6,911 nucleotides of DNA from Planctomycetota bacterium. Lineage in GTDB: Bacteria; Planctomycetota; UBA11346. How positions within the stretch are numbered: the first letter of the stretch is position 1; the number at the start of each line of letters is the position of its first letter. Below the pieces are notes generated by a model. That model was given only the letters and a program-made list of their open reading frames with translations. It had not been told where the DNA came from and made no database searches. Position numbers and translations under genes: made by a program. Where the stretch lies: contig SLQH01000012.1 of NCBI GenBank assembly GCA_007131555.1, positions 1 to 6,911 of the forward strand, in the 5' to 3' direction. Of the stretch, positions 1 to 6,177 are shown piece after piece.

Positions 1-1729
1 GATTGAGTTCGAGGATCCGCTGCGGTTCGCTGACCTGCTGGCCCATGCGCCGCATCATCTCCATCATCCCTCGGCTCATGCCGTCGTCATCACTGACCAC
101 ACAGCACGGCGAATCGGTCAGGCGACCGCTCAGGCGGACCTCCTTGAGGCCGGGGACGGCTTCGGCACAGAAGCCCAGGAAGTCCTGCATCTGCTCGGCC
201 TTGGCCTTGAGGGCCTCCTGTTGGGCCTCATCGGCCAGGTCGTCAGTGCCCTGGGCGATGGAGGTCAGCGGCACCTCCTTGACCTCGCGCACGTGGTTGA
301 CCACCCATTCATCCACCTGATCGCAGAGCAGCAACACCTCGTAGCCCTTCTTGCGGTAGCCCTCCAGCTGGGGGGCGGTGCGGGCGGCGGCCAGACTGGG
401 GGCGGTGAGGTAGAAGATGGCCTTCTGGCCCTCAGGGCGCCGCTCCAGATAGGCCTCCAGGCTGGTGGTGACCGGGGTCTCGTCGTTGTCGCCCTCTTGG
501 TCTATGGTCCAGGTCGAGCGGTAGCGCACCAGCTTGAGGAGGCGGTCGCGCTGCTCGGGCTCGCTGACCAGGCCCTCGCGCAGGATCGGCCCGAACTGGC
601 GATCGATGGTGGTGAAGGCCTGCTGCTCGCTCTCGTCCTCGCTGCGGGCCAAGCGGTCAAGGTGATCGAGAATGCGCTTGGTAAGGATCGAGCGCAGGCG
701 CCGCACCACGCTCTCCTGCTGGAGCATCTCGCGGCTGACATTCAGCGGCAGGTCGTCGGAATCGATCACCCCGCGCACGAAGCGCAGGTATTCCGGCAGC
801 AGCTCGCGACAGTCGTCCATGATGAAGACCCGGCGGACGTAGAGGCTCAGGCCGCGATGCTGCTGATCGAAGAGGTCCATCGGCCGGGTCGAGGGGACGA
901 ACAGCAGGGCCTTGAGGGCCAGGGTGCCCTCAACGCTGAAATGCAGGCGGGTGGCCGGCTCGTCCCACTGTTTGCAGGCGCCGTGGTAGAACTCGGTGTA
1001 CTGTTCGTCGGTGATCTCGTCGCGGTCGCGGGTCCACAAGGGCTTGCCGGCGTTGACCTGCTCATCCGGGGCGCTGTCCTCGCCCTCCTTGGGCGTGCCG
1101 GGCATCATGATCGGATAGCTGACGTAGTCGCTGTGGCGCTTGACCAGGCTGCGCAGACGCCAGGGCTCGCAGAACTCCTCGGCGTCATCCTTGAGGTGCA
1201 GGGTGATGGTGGTGCCGCGCTGGGGCCGGGCGATGGTCTGGGTGGTGAAGGTGCCGTCGCCACTCGATTCCCAGCGGACCCCGGCATCAGACCCGACATG
1301 AGCGCTGCGGCTTTCAACCACCACCCGCTCGGCGACCATGAAGGCCGAATAGAAGCCGACCCCGAACTGGCCGATCAGCCCGGCCCCGTCCTCGCTGCCG
1401 TCACGCTCCCGCAGGGCGGCGACGAACTCCTTGGTGCCGGACTTGGCGATGGTGCCGAGCTGGGCCACGATCTCCTCCTCGCTCATGCCCCGGCCGGAAT
1501 CCTCGACCACCAGGGTGCGGGCCTCCTTGTCATGGCGCAGACGCACCACCAGCTCCTCACCATCACGCAGCAGGTCAGGCTCGGTCAGGGCCTCGAAGCG
1601 CAGCTTGTCGCAGGCATCGGAAGCATTGGAGATCAATTCACGCAGGAAGATCTCCCGCTCGGAATAGAGGCTGTGGATCATCAGGTGCAGCAACTGCTGG
1701 ACCTCGGCCTGGAAGGCATGCTGACTCAT
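1..1729 (-). CDS. htpG: Molecular chaperone HtpG (Hsp90 family), C-terminus cut by window edge
   Basis: ATP-dependent cytosolic chaperone that remodels client proteins as a homodimer. One uninterrupted minus-strand frame runs from the ATG at 1729 to the window edge, giving 576 residues. E. coli HtpG has about 624, so roughly the last 50 residues, the end of the dimerisation domain, lie outside. The N-terminal GHKL ATPase domain (about 1-215) shows the ATP-site helix ELISNASDACDKLRF with Glu31 and Asn35, the DxGxGM loop as DSGRGM (77-82), GTIAKSGT (92-99) and the lid motif GQFGVGFYSAF (120-130). The middle domain (about 230-490) has LYVRRVFIMDD and LPLNVSREMLQQ, whose arginine (about residue 332) matches the catalytic arginine of Hsp90s. 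The C-terminal stretch ends at PQRILELN, also typical. The DSGRGM loop departs from the usual DNGxGM. The start is set by alignment to family N-termini; only a weak GGA precedes it. It lies 204 bp downstream of the receiver gene and is probably transcribed separately. No convincing sigma-32 promoter was found. Confidence 0.97.
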   Translation of the reverse strand, partial: MSQHAFQAEVQQLLHLMIHSLYSEREIFLRELISNASDACDKLRFEALTEPDLLRDGEELVVRLRHDKEARTLVVEDSGRGMSEEEIVAQLGTIAKSGTKEFVAALRERDGSEDGAGLIGQFGVGFYSAFMVAERVVVESRSAHVGSDAGVRWESSGDGTFTTQTIARPQRGTTITLHLKDDAEEFCEPWRLRSLVKRHSDYVSYPIMMPGTPKEGEDSAPDEQVNAGKPLWTRDRDEITDEQYTEFYHGACKQWDEPATRLHFSVEGTLALKALLFVPSTRPMDLFDQQHRGLSLYVRRVFIMDDCRELLPEYLRFVRGVIDSDDLPLNVSREMLQQESVVRRLRSILTKRILDHLDRLARSEDESEQQAFTTIDRQFGPILREGLVSEPEQRDRLLKLVRYRSTWTIDQEGDNDETPVTTSLEAYLERRPEGQKAIFYLTAPSLAAARTAPQLEGYRKKGYEVLLLCDQVDEWVVNHVREVKEVPLTSIAQGTDDLADEAQQEALKAKAEQMQDFLGFCAEAVPGLKEVRLSGRLTDSPCCVVSDDDGMSRGMMEMMRRMGQQVSEPQRILELN

Positions 1730-1933
1730 GGCAGTGTGTCCAAATGACAGGGTTGAGGCGGAATGTGGCCATACATGGCAAATGCCGTGCCAGACATGCG
1801 GGGGGGTGTGTGGCGGGGATGGGGTGGCCTGGGACGAGATGCTGTGTGTTCACAGGCGGTTCAGAAGAGGGAATCTATCACCCAATCCCTGAGGCGAAGA
1901 GAGGCCTCGTGAGCCGCCGGTATCAGCCTCTCG
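1730..1933. other. Intergenic region, htpG leader and end of receiver gene
   Basis: This 204-bp gap should hold the htpG promoter. A CCCCAT sequence resembling part of a heat-shock -10 box occurs on the minus strand at about 1819-1824, but no CTTGAA-like -35 lies at the right distance, so no promoter is called. A C-rich run on the minus strand (G-rich on plus, about 1800-1806) is present. No ORF here looks real. Confidence 0.5.
1899..1932 (-). terminator. Hairpin directly after receiver gene, possible terminator
   Basis: GAGAGGC (1899-1905) and GCCTCTC (1926-1932) form a perfect 7-bp stem starting one base past the TGA stop of the receiver gene. The 20-nt loop can pair further internally. 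No U-rich tract follows on the minus strand, so it is not a classical intrinsic terminator. It may instead be a 3' end stabilising stem. Confidence 0.3.
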
Positions 1934-2341
1934 TCACGGGCGCGGGGTGGCGATCGGGCTGGGTTCGCTGACCCGGTCGAGGAGGCGATGGCTGTGGCGC
2001 AGCAGGTCGTGGCGGGAGATCGGCTTGGCCATGCAGCCATCGGCGCCGTGGCGGAACAGGGTCTCGCAGAAGGCTTCGTCATCGGCCAGGCAGGGACAGG
2101 CCAGGACCAGGATGCTGGTCTGGGCCGGTACCGCCGCCCGTAGGCGGTCGAGGATGGTTTCCGGTGGCAGTTCCATCATGGCCAGATCCATGATGATCAG
2201 GCCGGGAACGGTGATGCTGACATGATGCAGGCCTTCATCAAGGCCGTCACAGAGGTGGACCTGGAAGCCGGCCGAGGTCAGGAAGCGCTGGTAGTTGTCG
2301 GCGTTGACCGGGTTGCTGTCGATCAGCAGGATGTCGTCCAT
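1934..2341 (-). CDS. Stand-alone response-regulator receiver protein, degenerate active site
   Basis: A 135-residue protein consisting almost entirely of one CheY-like receiver domain (about 2-124) plus a short Pro/Ser-rich tail, with no DNA-binding or enzymatic output domain. It starts as ILLIDSNPVNADNYQRFL (beta1-alpha1). The phospho-acceptor is Asp52 in LIIMDLAMMEL, and the conserved lysine is Lys106 in GADGCMAKPIS, followed by the usual Pro. Two expected residues are missing: the acidic pair is Asp8-Ser9 instead of Asp-Asp, and the switch Thr/Ser is Ala81 (ILVLAC). Five cysteines, four of them between residues 82 and 103, are unusual for a receiver. A perfect AGGAGG lies 6 nt before the ATG (plus-strand 2348-2353), fixing the start. 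No histidine kinase is in the window, so partner and pathway are unknown. By family it would act in the cytosol by protein-protein contact. Mg binding and phosphorylation are probably weakened, and it may work as a phosphorylation-independent or phosphate-sink domain (inference). Confidence 0.85.
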   Translation of the reverse strand: MDDILLIDSNPVNADNYQRFLTSAGFQVHLCDGLDEGLHHVSITVPGLIIMDLAMMELPPETILDRLRAAVPAQTSILVLACPCLADDEAFCETLFRHGADGCMAKPISRHDLLRHSHRLLDRVSEPSPIATPRP

Positions 2342-2465
2342 GGTCGGCCTCCTGGAGTGAATGAGACGTCGCCGATATCAAGACCTTACCCGCCGGCCTT
2401 GTCGGGCGGCCAGCTGATGACGACCATGATGACCATAGGACATGCTGAAGCGATGTCCAACTGTT
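2342..2465. other. Intergenic region between cupin and receiver gene, with dyad
   Basis: A 124-bp gap. GGACAT (2438-2443) and ATGTCC (2453-2458) form a 6-bp dyad with a 9-nt spacer, starting only 7 bp past the cupin stop codon. On the minus strand the same stretch contains TTGGAC and TATGGT separated by 17 nt, a weak sigma-70-like arrangement overlapping the dyad. It could be an operator over a receiver-gene promoter, or a 3' stem of the cupin transcript. The sequence does not decide between them. Confidence 0.3.
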
Positions 2466-2822
2466 TCAGGCGGCGCTGCCACGGATCATGGTCAGCAGCA
2501 TGGTGGCGTCGTTGGCGCAGCGTAGGGAGTGGGGGATGTCGGCCGGCATCAGGATCATGGCCCCGGCGGGGACCTCGTGCGGTGTGCCGCCGATGGTGAT
2601 GGTGATGCTGCCCGAGGTCACCTGGACCAGGGCGTCAAAGGGGGCGCTGTGTTCACTCAGGCCCTGGCCGGCGGCGAAGGCGAAGGCGGTCACGGTCCCT
2701 GTGGGGCGGTCGACCAGGGTCCGGCTGACCACCGCGCCGGGGGCCGGGACGGCCAGTGCGGCGATTGGATGGACCACGGCCGGTTCAAGGCCGGGCTTGG
2801 GTTGGGCATGAGGGCAGGACAT
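2466..2822 (-). CDS. Small single-domain cupin protein
   Basis: A 118-residue protein forming one cupin (small beta-barrel) domain at about residues 42-114. Motif 1 is GLSEHSAPFDALVQVTSG: it keeps His58, but the first histidine of the usual HxH is Ser56 and the usual Glu is replaced by Asp63. Motif 2 is GAMILMPADIPHSLRCAN, with Pro93 and His98 conserved. A metal site would therefore have only two clear histidines, plus perhaps Asp63 or the N-terminal His5 and Cys3, so catalysis is uncertain; small cupins of this type may act as binding or sensor proteins. No signal peptide is seen, so it is probably cytosolic. TAGGAG lies about 6 nt before the ATG. The gene follows the repeat block downstream of hcp and precedes the receiver gene on the same strand. 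Co-transcription with that gene is possible but unproven. Substrate and pathway are unknown. Confidence 0.85.
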   Translation of the reverse strand: MSCPHAQPKPGLEPAVVHPIAALAVPAPGAVVSRTLVDRPTGTVTAFAFAAGQGLSEHSAPFDALVQVTSGSITITIGGTPHEVPAGAMILMPADIPHSLRCANDATMLLTMIRGSAA

Positions 2823-2990
2823 GATGGGCTCCTATTCTGATAAAAAGCTCTTGCAGAGACACGAAGACACGGAGGGAAATGCGGCCGACAGCCTTGTTGG
2901 TCCGTTGCTCATGTCTGGGGCCTGTAAGGTATGGACTGACTGGCTTGGTCCCAGACTCGCCTATAACCACCGTCCATCACAAACCCATCA

Positions 2991-3017
2991 CGGAGCACCG
3001 GGCCTTGGCCCGCGTGC
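2991..3017 (+). repeat. 27-bp terminal inverted repeat, left end, unit A
   Basis: This sequence begins CGGAGCACCGGGCC and ends CCCGCGTGC. Its exact reverse complement, 27 of 27 positions, lies at 3362-3388. The same 27 bp recur without change at 6637-6663 in copy B. Each end also contains the palindrome CGGGCCTTGGCCCG, so it can fold on its own. Confidence 0.9.
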
Positions 3018-3052
3018 CTACGCGTGGTTCCCATGTTTTTGCCACGTGCCAG

Positions 3053-3221
3053 CTAGGAGCCTGTAAGGAATAGACTGACACATCGCCTGGCTTGGCCTTT
3101 TCGGCCCCTATCCGGCTGAAAATCCTCACCATAGCTACGGCTATGGCTGCGGTTTTCAACGAAATCGTGTCTCGAAAATGCACTGCGCCATGCTCGGTCG
3201 CTATCCCTTACAGACTCCTAG
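3053..3221. mobile_element. 169-bp MITE inserted in repeat unit A
   Basis: The ends 3053-3073 and 3201-3221 are inverted repeats agreeing at 19 of 21 positions (CTAGGAGCCTGTAAGG against CTAGGAGTCTGTAAGG, then GAATAG against GATAG with one substitution). The outermost CTAG on both sides (3053-3056, 3218-3221) is probably a 4-bp target duplication, because the uninterrupted copy B has a single CCAG at the corresponding place. The true ends would then be GAGCCTGTAAGG. Inside, 3117-3135 and 3140-3158 form a hairpin pairing at 16 of 19 positions around a TACG loop. There is no transposase ORF, so mobility must depend on a full-length relative elsewhere. A 4-bp CTAG target is reminiscent of IS5-type elements (inference). 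Confidence 0.85.
3117..3158. repeat. Internal 19-bp hairpin of the MITE
   Basis: The left arm TGAAAATCCTCACCATAGC pairs with the reverse complement of GCTATGGCTGCGGTTTTCA at 16 of 19 positions. The inner 7 bp (CCATAGC/GCTATGG) are perfect around the TACG loop. If transcribed from either side it would form a long stem. Confidence 0.85.
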
Positions 3222-3361
3222 ATCGGCGGCAGGGCAGCTGGGCTACGGATCGTAGATACCGCGACTCGTGATCATGGGCGGCAACAAAGAGCGCAAGCGT
3301 GATGCGGCGATCATACCGACGCCCCAGCGTATATCGGACTCAAGGGTTGTCGCCCGCCAAT

Positions 3362-3388
3362 GCACGCGGGCCAAGGCCCGGTGCTCCG
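3362..3388 (-). repeat. 27-bp terminal inverted repeat, right end, unit A
   Basis: Exact reverse complement of 2991-3017 over all 27 bases. The distance between the outer ends is 398 bp with the MITE and 229 bp without it, which is within the size range of bacterial MITEs. Confidence 0.9.
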
Positions 3389-3491
3389 AGTGGGGCACCG
3401 GGCATTTAACAGTGCCGGAATATTTCATATCTGTCTTTGTGAGACAATAATACCATGCTCGACATTGCCGACGGGGCTACCGTCAGACATA

Positions 3492-5144
3492 TCAGCCGAG
3501 GATGGTCTTGAGGTCCTCCTGTGGGGTGCTGATGGGGGCGATGGCGAAGGTGTCGACCAGGACCTGGAGGACCTCCGGGGTGACGAAGGCCGGCAGGCTG
3601 GGGCCGAGACGGATGTTCTTGATGCCCAGGTGTAGCAGGGTCAGGAGGATGGCCACGGCCTTCTGTTCATACCAGCTGAGGATCAGCGACAGGGGCAGGT
3701 CGTTGAGTCCGCAGCCGAAGGCCTCGGCCAGGGCCCCGGCGACCTTGATGGCCGAGTAGGCGTCGTTGCACTGGCCCATGTCGAGCAGGCGCGGCAGGCC
3801 GCCGATGGTGCCGAAGTCGCGCTTGTTGAAGCGGTACTTGCCGCAGGCCAGGGTCAGGATGAGACAGTCGTCGGGCACCTGCTCGGCGAATTCAGTGTAG
3901 TAGTTGCGCCCGGATTTGGCCCCGTCACAGCCGCCGATGAGGAAGAAGTGACGGATGGCGCCGCTCTTGACGGCGTCAATCACGGTCTGGGCCACGCCCA
4001 GCACGGTGCCGTGGCCGAAGCCAACGGTGATCTCTTGGGCAGGGGCGTCGTCGCTGAAGCCGGGGGCGGCCAGGGCGGCGTCGATCAGCGGCGTGAAATT
4101 CTTGTCCTCACCGATGTGGCCCACGCCTGGCCAGGCCACCAGGCCGGTGGTGAAGACCCGGTCCTTATAGGTGTCGGCCGGCTTCTGGATGCAGTTGGTG
4201 GTGAACAGGAAGGAGCCGGGAAACTGCTTGAACTCCTTCTGCTGGTCCTGCCAGGCCCCGCCGAAGTTGCCGACCAGATGGGCGTGCTTCTTGAGTTCAG
4301 GATAGGCGTGGCAGGGCAGCATCTCACCATGGGTGTAGATGTTGATGCCGGTGCCCTCGGTCTGCTCCAGCAGCAGCTTGAGGTCGCGCAGATCATGGCC
4401 TGAGACCAGGATGCACTTGCCGGCCACCGGGGTGACCCGGACCTGGGTCGGCACCGGGGTGCCGTAGGTCTTGGTGTTGGCCCGGTCAAGGAGTTCCATG
4501 ACCTTGAGGTTGAGCGCTCCGACCTCCAGGGCGGCGCCCAGCAGCCCCTGGACGTCTTGATCGCCACCAGCGATGCGATCCAGCAGGGCATGGAAGGCGG
4601 CGTAGATGCTGTCGTCTTCGTAGCCCAGGACCAGGGCGTGGTCGGCGTAGGCGGCGGCCCCCTTGAGGCCGAACAGCACCATGTACTCCAGGCCGACGGC
4701 GGTCGGGCCGCGACGGTCGATCAGGCGGGCGATGTCAAGATCGGTGGCCTGGGAGATCAAGGCGGCGCGGTCTGCGGCCGGTTGCCACTGGGCCGGACCG
4801 GCGGGATCCGCGACGGGGGTTCCGGCATCAGCGGCGGCCCGGTGGTAGAGGGCCTTGGCCTGATCGCGGGCCACAGCGGCCTCGCGGATGTGGGTGATGA
4901 TGCGCTCATCGTCGAAATCGACGTTGGTCACAGTGGCGAAGAGGCTGCGGATCATCAGGCGGTCGATGGCCGCATCACGGGCACCGAGCTGGGCCGCCCG
5001 ATGGGCGTACTGGGCCAGTCCCTTGGTGACCTCGATGAGGGCATCCTGGAGTTGGGCGGTGGTCTCGGTCTTGCCGCAGACACCCTGGACGGTGCAGCCG
5101 CTGCCGTGGGCGGTCTGTTCGCACTGGTAGCAGAACATGGACAT
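3492..5144 (-). CDS. hcp: Hybrid cluster protein, class I (NO/hydroxylamine reductase)
   Basis: A 550-residue cytosolic iron-sulfur enzyme that reduces nitric oxide (to N2O in E. coli) and hydroxylamine (to ammonia in vitro); physiologically it is tied to nitrosative stress. The N-terminal cubane motif is Cys5-x2-Cys8-x8-Cys17-x5-Cys23, the Desulfovibrio-type (class I, [4Fe-4S]) spacing rather than the longer E. coli spacing. All hybrid-cluster ligands are present: His250 (SGHDL), Glu274 (HGEMLP), Cys318 (TTNC), Cys406 (GGCDGAKSGR), Cys434 (LACGKYRF), Cys459 (MGQCNDAYS), Glu493 and Lys495 (SWYEQKA). Their spacing nearly equals that of the D. vulgaris enzyme. The length is normal for the class with the full three-helix insert. 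The frame continues 30 codons upstream to 5234, but the ATG at 5144 has AAGGAG 8 nt before it and gives the family N-terminus MSMFCYQCEQT; an ATG at 5138 is also possible. It lies 129 bp downstream of the ferredoxin-like gene, probably in one operon. Confidence 0.97.
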   Translation of the reverse strand: MSMFCYQCEQTAHGSGCTVQGVCGKTETTAQLQDALIEVTKGLAQYAHRAAQLGARDAAIDRLMIRSLFATVTNVDFDDERIITHIREAAVARDQAKALYHRAAADAGTPVADPAGPAQWQPAADRAALISQATDLDIARLIDRRGPTAVGLEYMVLFGLKGAAAYADHALVLGYEDDSIYAAFHALLDRIAGGDQDVQGLLGAALEVGALNLKVMELLDRANTKTYGTPVPTQVRVTPVAGKCILVSGHDLRDLKLLLEQTEGTGINIYTHGEMLPCHAYPELKKHAHLVGNFGGAWQDQQKEFKQFPGSFLFTTNCIQKPADTYKDRVFTTGLVAWPGVGHIGEDKNFTPLIDAALAAPGFSDDAPAQEITVGFGHGTVLGVAQTVIDAVKSGAIRHFFLIGGCDGAKSGRNYYTEFAEQVPDDCLILTLACGKYRFNKRDFGTIGGLPRLLDMGQCNDAYSAIKVAGALAEAFGCGLNDLPLSLILSWYEQKAVAILLTLLHLGIKNIRLGPSLPAFVTPEVLQVLVDTFAIAPISTPQEDLKTILG

Positions 5145-5152
5145 GATTCGAT

Positions 5153-5158
5153 CTCCTT
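5153..5158 (-). promoter_or_regulatory. Ribosome binding site of hcp
   Basis: AAGGAG on the minus strand, 8 nt before the ATG at 5144. It decides the start against the 30-codon upstream in-frame extension, whose residues do not resemble any Hcp. Confidence 0.8.
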
Positions 5159-5228
5159 GATCGGGGTGGTCGGGAGGGTCCCGAGGGTTGTGAAGACTGC
5201 GTGGGAACCATGCAGTACAGGAAGTGGA

Positions 5229-5240
5229 TGACAAAGGTCA
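5229..5240. promoter_or_regulatory. Candidate FNR/DNR-like dyad upstream of hcp (weak)
   Basis: TGAC-AAAG-GTCA is a perfect 4+4 dyad with the 4-bp spacer typical of FNR/CRP-family operators. It is centred about 90 bp upstream of the hcp ATG, close to the 83 bp seen for the box upstream of the ferredoxin gene. The outer T/A pair is missing on both sides (flanks are A and C), and no -10 hexamer lies at the class II distance, so it could be chance. Confidence 0.3.
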
Positions 5241-5273
5241 CGTAAAGAAAACGAGGCGCACGGTCTGCGTCCC

Positions 5274-6101
5274 TCAGGCCGGAGCCGGAACCATGGTCTG
5301 GACCTCGATGCCGCCCCGGATGCCGATGACATGCACCTGGCAGGGGATGTCGCGGCGATGGGCGTTCCAGGCCGCCACCGCCTGCTGGGCCAGGCCGGCG
5401 CAGCAGGGCACCTCCATGCGCAGGATGGTCAGCGAGCGCAGCTGGCTGCGGACCATCAGGGCTTCAAGACGCTGGGCGTTGGCCTCGCTGGGGTCGAGCT
5501 TGGGGCAGGCCACCACCACCACCTTGTCGGCGAGATAGCGCTGATGGAAATCCGGCACCGCGAAGGGGGCGCAGTCAGCGCAGACCACCACGTCGGCGTT
5601 TGCGAGGAAGGGGGCGTCTGGTGGCACCAGGCGCAACTGGACCGGCCACTGCCGCAACTGCGACTGGATCGGGCCGTTGGCCTCGGCAGGTGCCGGCGGG
5701 GCCGCAGCTGGAGCGGCGAATTGGCGCATCGCCGCGCCGGGGCAACCGCCGCCATGCTGGCCTGGGGCTGGCGCAGAGGGTGCGAACTGCTGCATGGCCG
5801 CCCCCGGACAGCCACCGTGGCCCCCATGACCGGCCGCGCGCGGCGCCTGGCCGGCGGCCCGCAGCTCGGCCAAGCGCCGGTCGACCGCCGTCTGGTCATA
5901 GGCATCGGCCTCGCGCACCACCTTGGTGATGGCCCCGGTCGGGCACTCACCGATGCAGTCGCCCAGGCCGTCGCAGTAGATGTCGGCAACCAGGGTGGCC
6001 TTGCCGTCCTTCATCACGATGGCCCCTTCATGACAGGCATCGACACATTGCCGACACCCGTTGCAGAACTCCTCATCGATCTCGATGACCGTGCGTTGCA
6101 T
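5274..6101 (-). CDS. Two-cluster ferredoxin-like protein of the Hcp-associated type
   Basis: A 275-residue iron-sulfur protein, likely an electron carrier for Hcp. The N-terminal ferredoxin domain (about 5-62) has Cys13-x2-Cys16-x2-Cys19-x3-Cys23 and a second motif Cys43-DGLGD-Cys49-x3-Cys53-Pro, where the usual second cysteine is Leu46. As I recall, this CDGLG form is normal for this family, found in Desulfovibrio, clostridia and methanogens. A linker (about 85-143) rich in Gly, Ala and Pro has two copies of GGCPGAAMxQFA (Cys98, Cys120). The C-terminal domain (about 144-266) starts SQLRQWPVQLRLVPP and has CADC (174-177), ACPKLD (Cys199), EVPCC (233-234) and Cys254, so more metal or redox sites are possible. 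The frame extends 57 codons upstream, but the ATG at 6101 has GGGGAGG 5 nt before it, and the extension would run through the promoter. Similar genes adjoin hcp in sulfate reducers, under HcpR-type control. This replaces the hcr reductase of enterobacteria. Confidence 0.88.
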   Translation of the reverse strand: MQRTVIEIDEEFCNGCRQCVDACHEGAIVMKDGKATLVADIYCDGLGDCIGECPTGAITKVVREADAYDQTAVDRRLAELRAAGQAPRAAGHGGHGGCPGAAMQQFAPSAPAPGQHGGGCPGAAMRQFAAPAAAPPAPAEANGPIQSQLRQWPVQLRLVPPDAPFLANADVVVCADCAPFAVPDFHQRYLADKVVVVACPKLDPSEANAQRLEALMVRSQLRSLTILRMEVPCCAGLAQQAVAAWNAHRRDIPCQVHVIGIRGGIEVQTMVPAPA

Positions 6102-6106
6102 GCTGA

Positions 6107-6113
6107 CCTCCCC
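6107..6113 (-). promoter_or_regulatory. Ribosome binding site of the ferredoxin-like gene
   Basis: GGGGAGG on the minus strand, 5 nt before the ATG at 6101. It fixes the start and excludes the 57-codon upstream extension. Confidence 0.8.
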
Positions 6114-6149
6114 GCTCCTGTTGGAGCTGTGTGGGTGTGTGATGGCTGC

Positions 6150-6155
6150 ATGGTA
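6150..6155 (-). promoter_or_regulatory. Candidate -10 box of the ferredoxin-hcp operon
   Basis: TACCAT on the minus strand matches TATAAT at four of six positions. Its near edge is about 29.5 bp from the centre of the FNR-type box, the distance expected when the activator is centred near -41.5 (class II). The start point would be near 6143, giving a leader of about 42 nt. Confidence 0.5.
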
Positions 6156-6177
6156 CACCCAACCCAGGTTGGATTCC

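Larger units (their letters stand above)
2918..3388 (+). repeat. Composite repeat unit, copy A (interrupted by MITE)
   Basis: This copy is about 302 bp once the 169-bp insertion is removed. It matches copy B at 6386-6857 in the same orientation. The left arm shares GCCTGTAAGG, GACTGAC, GGCTTGG and CCAGACTCGCC with copy B, in order, with two short deletions here. The central part (2991-3058 against 6637-6704) matches at about 57 of 68 positions. The right part (3245-3377) aligns with 6724-6857 with one single-base indel, sharing words such as CTCGTGATCAT and CGCAAGCG. The two copies bracket hcp and the ferredoxin gene as direct repeats. No coding capacity is apparent. It resembles a non-autonomous mobile element of unknown family. 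Confidence 0.8.
2823..3491. other. Non-coding repeat-rich block between hcp and cupin
   Basis: This 669-bp block has no credible gene; every ORF in it lies across repeats. From left to right it holds a short repeat-like stretch with two GACACG words (2855-2875), the shared left arm of repeat unit A (2918-2990), the 27-bp end repeat (2991-3017), the inserted 169-bp MITE (3053-3221), the rest of the unit (3222-3361), the matching end repeat (3362-3388), and about 100 bp of AT-richer sequence before the hcp stop. The hcp 3' end has a small minus-strand stem, GACGG/CCGTC at about 3472-3486, without a U-tract, so it is not called a terminator. Confidence 0.7.
5145..5273. other. Intergenic region between ferredoxin-like gene and hcp
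   Basis: A 129-bp gap. On the minus strand, right after the ferredoxin stop, GAGG and CCTC with inner CGC/GCG could form a weak bulged stem (about 5250-5275) followed by GTTTTCTTT. This would be a leaky terminator or attenuator reducing or separating hcp transcription. The gap also holds the TGAC-N4-GTCA dyad listed separately. No clear -10 fits that dyad. Confidence 0.4.

Noticed and set aside
221..1747. A 508-codon plus-strand open frame opposite htpG
   Set aside because: Low-complexity Gly/Ala/Leu-rich shadow of a high-GC gene. The minus strand gives a full HtpG match through the same stretch.
1810..1860. Possible sigma-32 promoter for htpG (CCCCAT on the minus strand)
   Set aside because: The nearest TGTGAA lies about 24 bp upstream, beyond the 13-17 bp spacer expected, and matches the -35 poorly.
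2365..2382. FNR half-site TTGAT upstream of the receiver gene
   Set aside because: The second half reads GCGAC instead of ATCAA, so there is no dyad.
2918..3388. CRISPR-like or tandem-repeat interpretation of the repeated GC-rich words
   Set aside because: The repeats are inverted element ends and dispersed copies, without regular spacing or spacers.
2821..3450. Several small ORFs in the block between cupin and hcp
   Set aside because: They lie across inverted repeats and the MITE, with no ribosome binding sites or recognisable domains.
3948..5231. Long plus-strand open frames opposite hcp
   Set aside because: Antisense shadows of a clearly recognisable Hcp, with compositional bias and no domain resemblance.
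5145..5234. Upstream in-frame extension of hcp to an ATG at 5234
   Set aside because: The 30 extra residues do not resemble any Hcp N-terminus, and a good ribosome binding site precedes the ATG at 5144.
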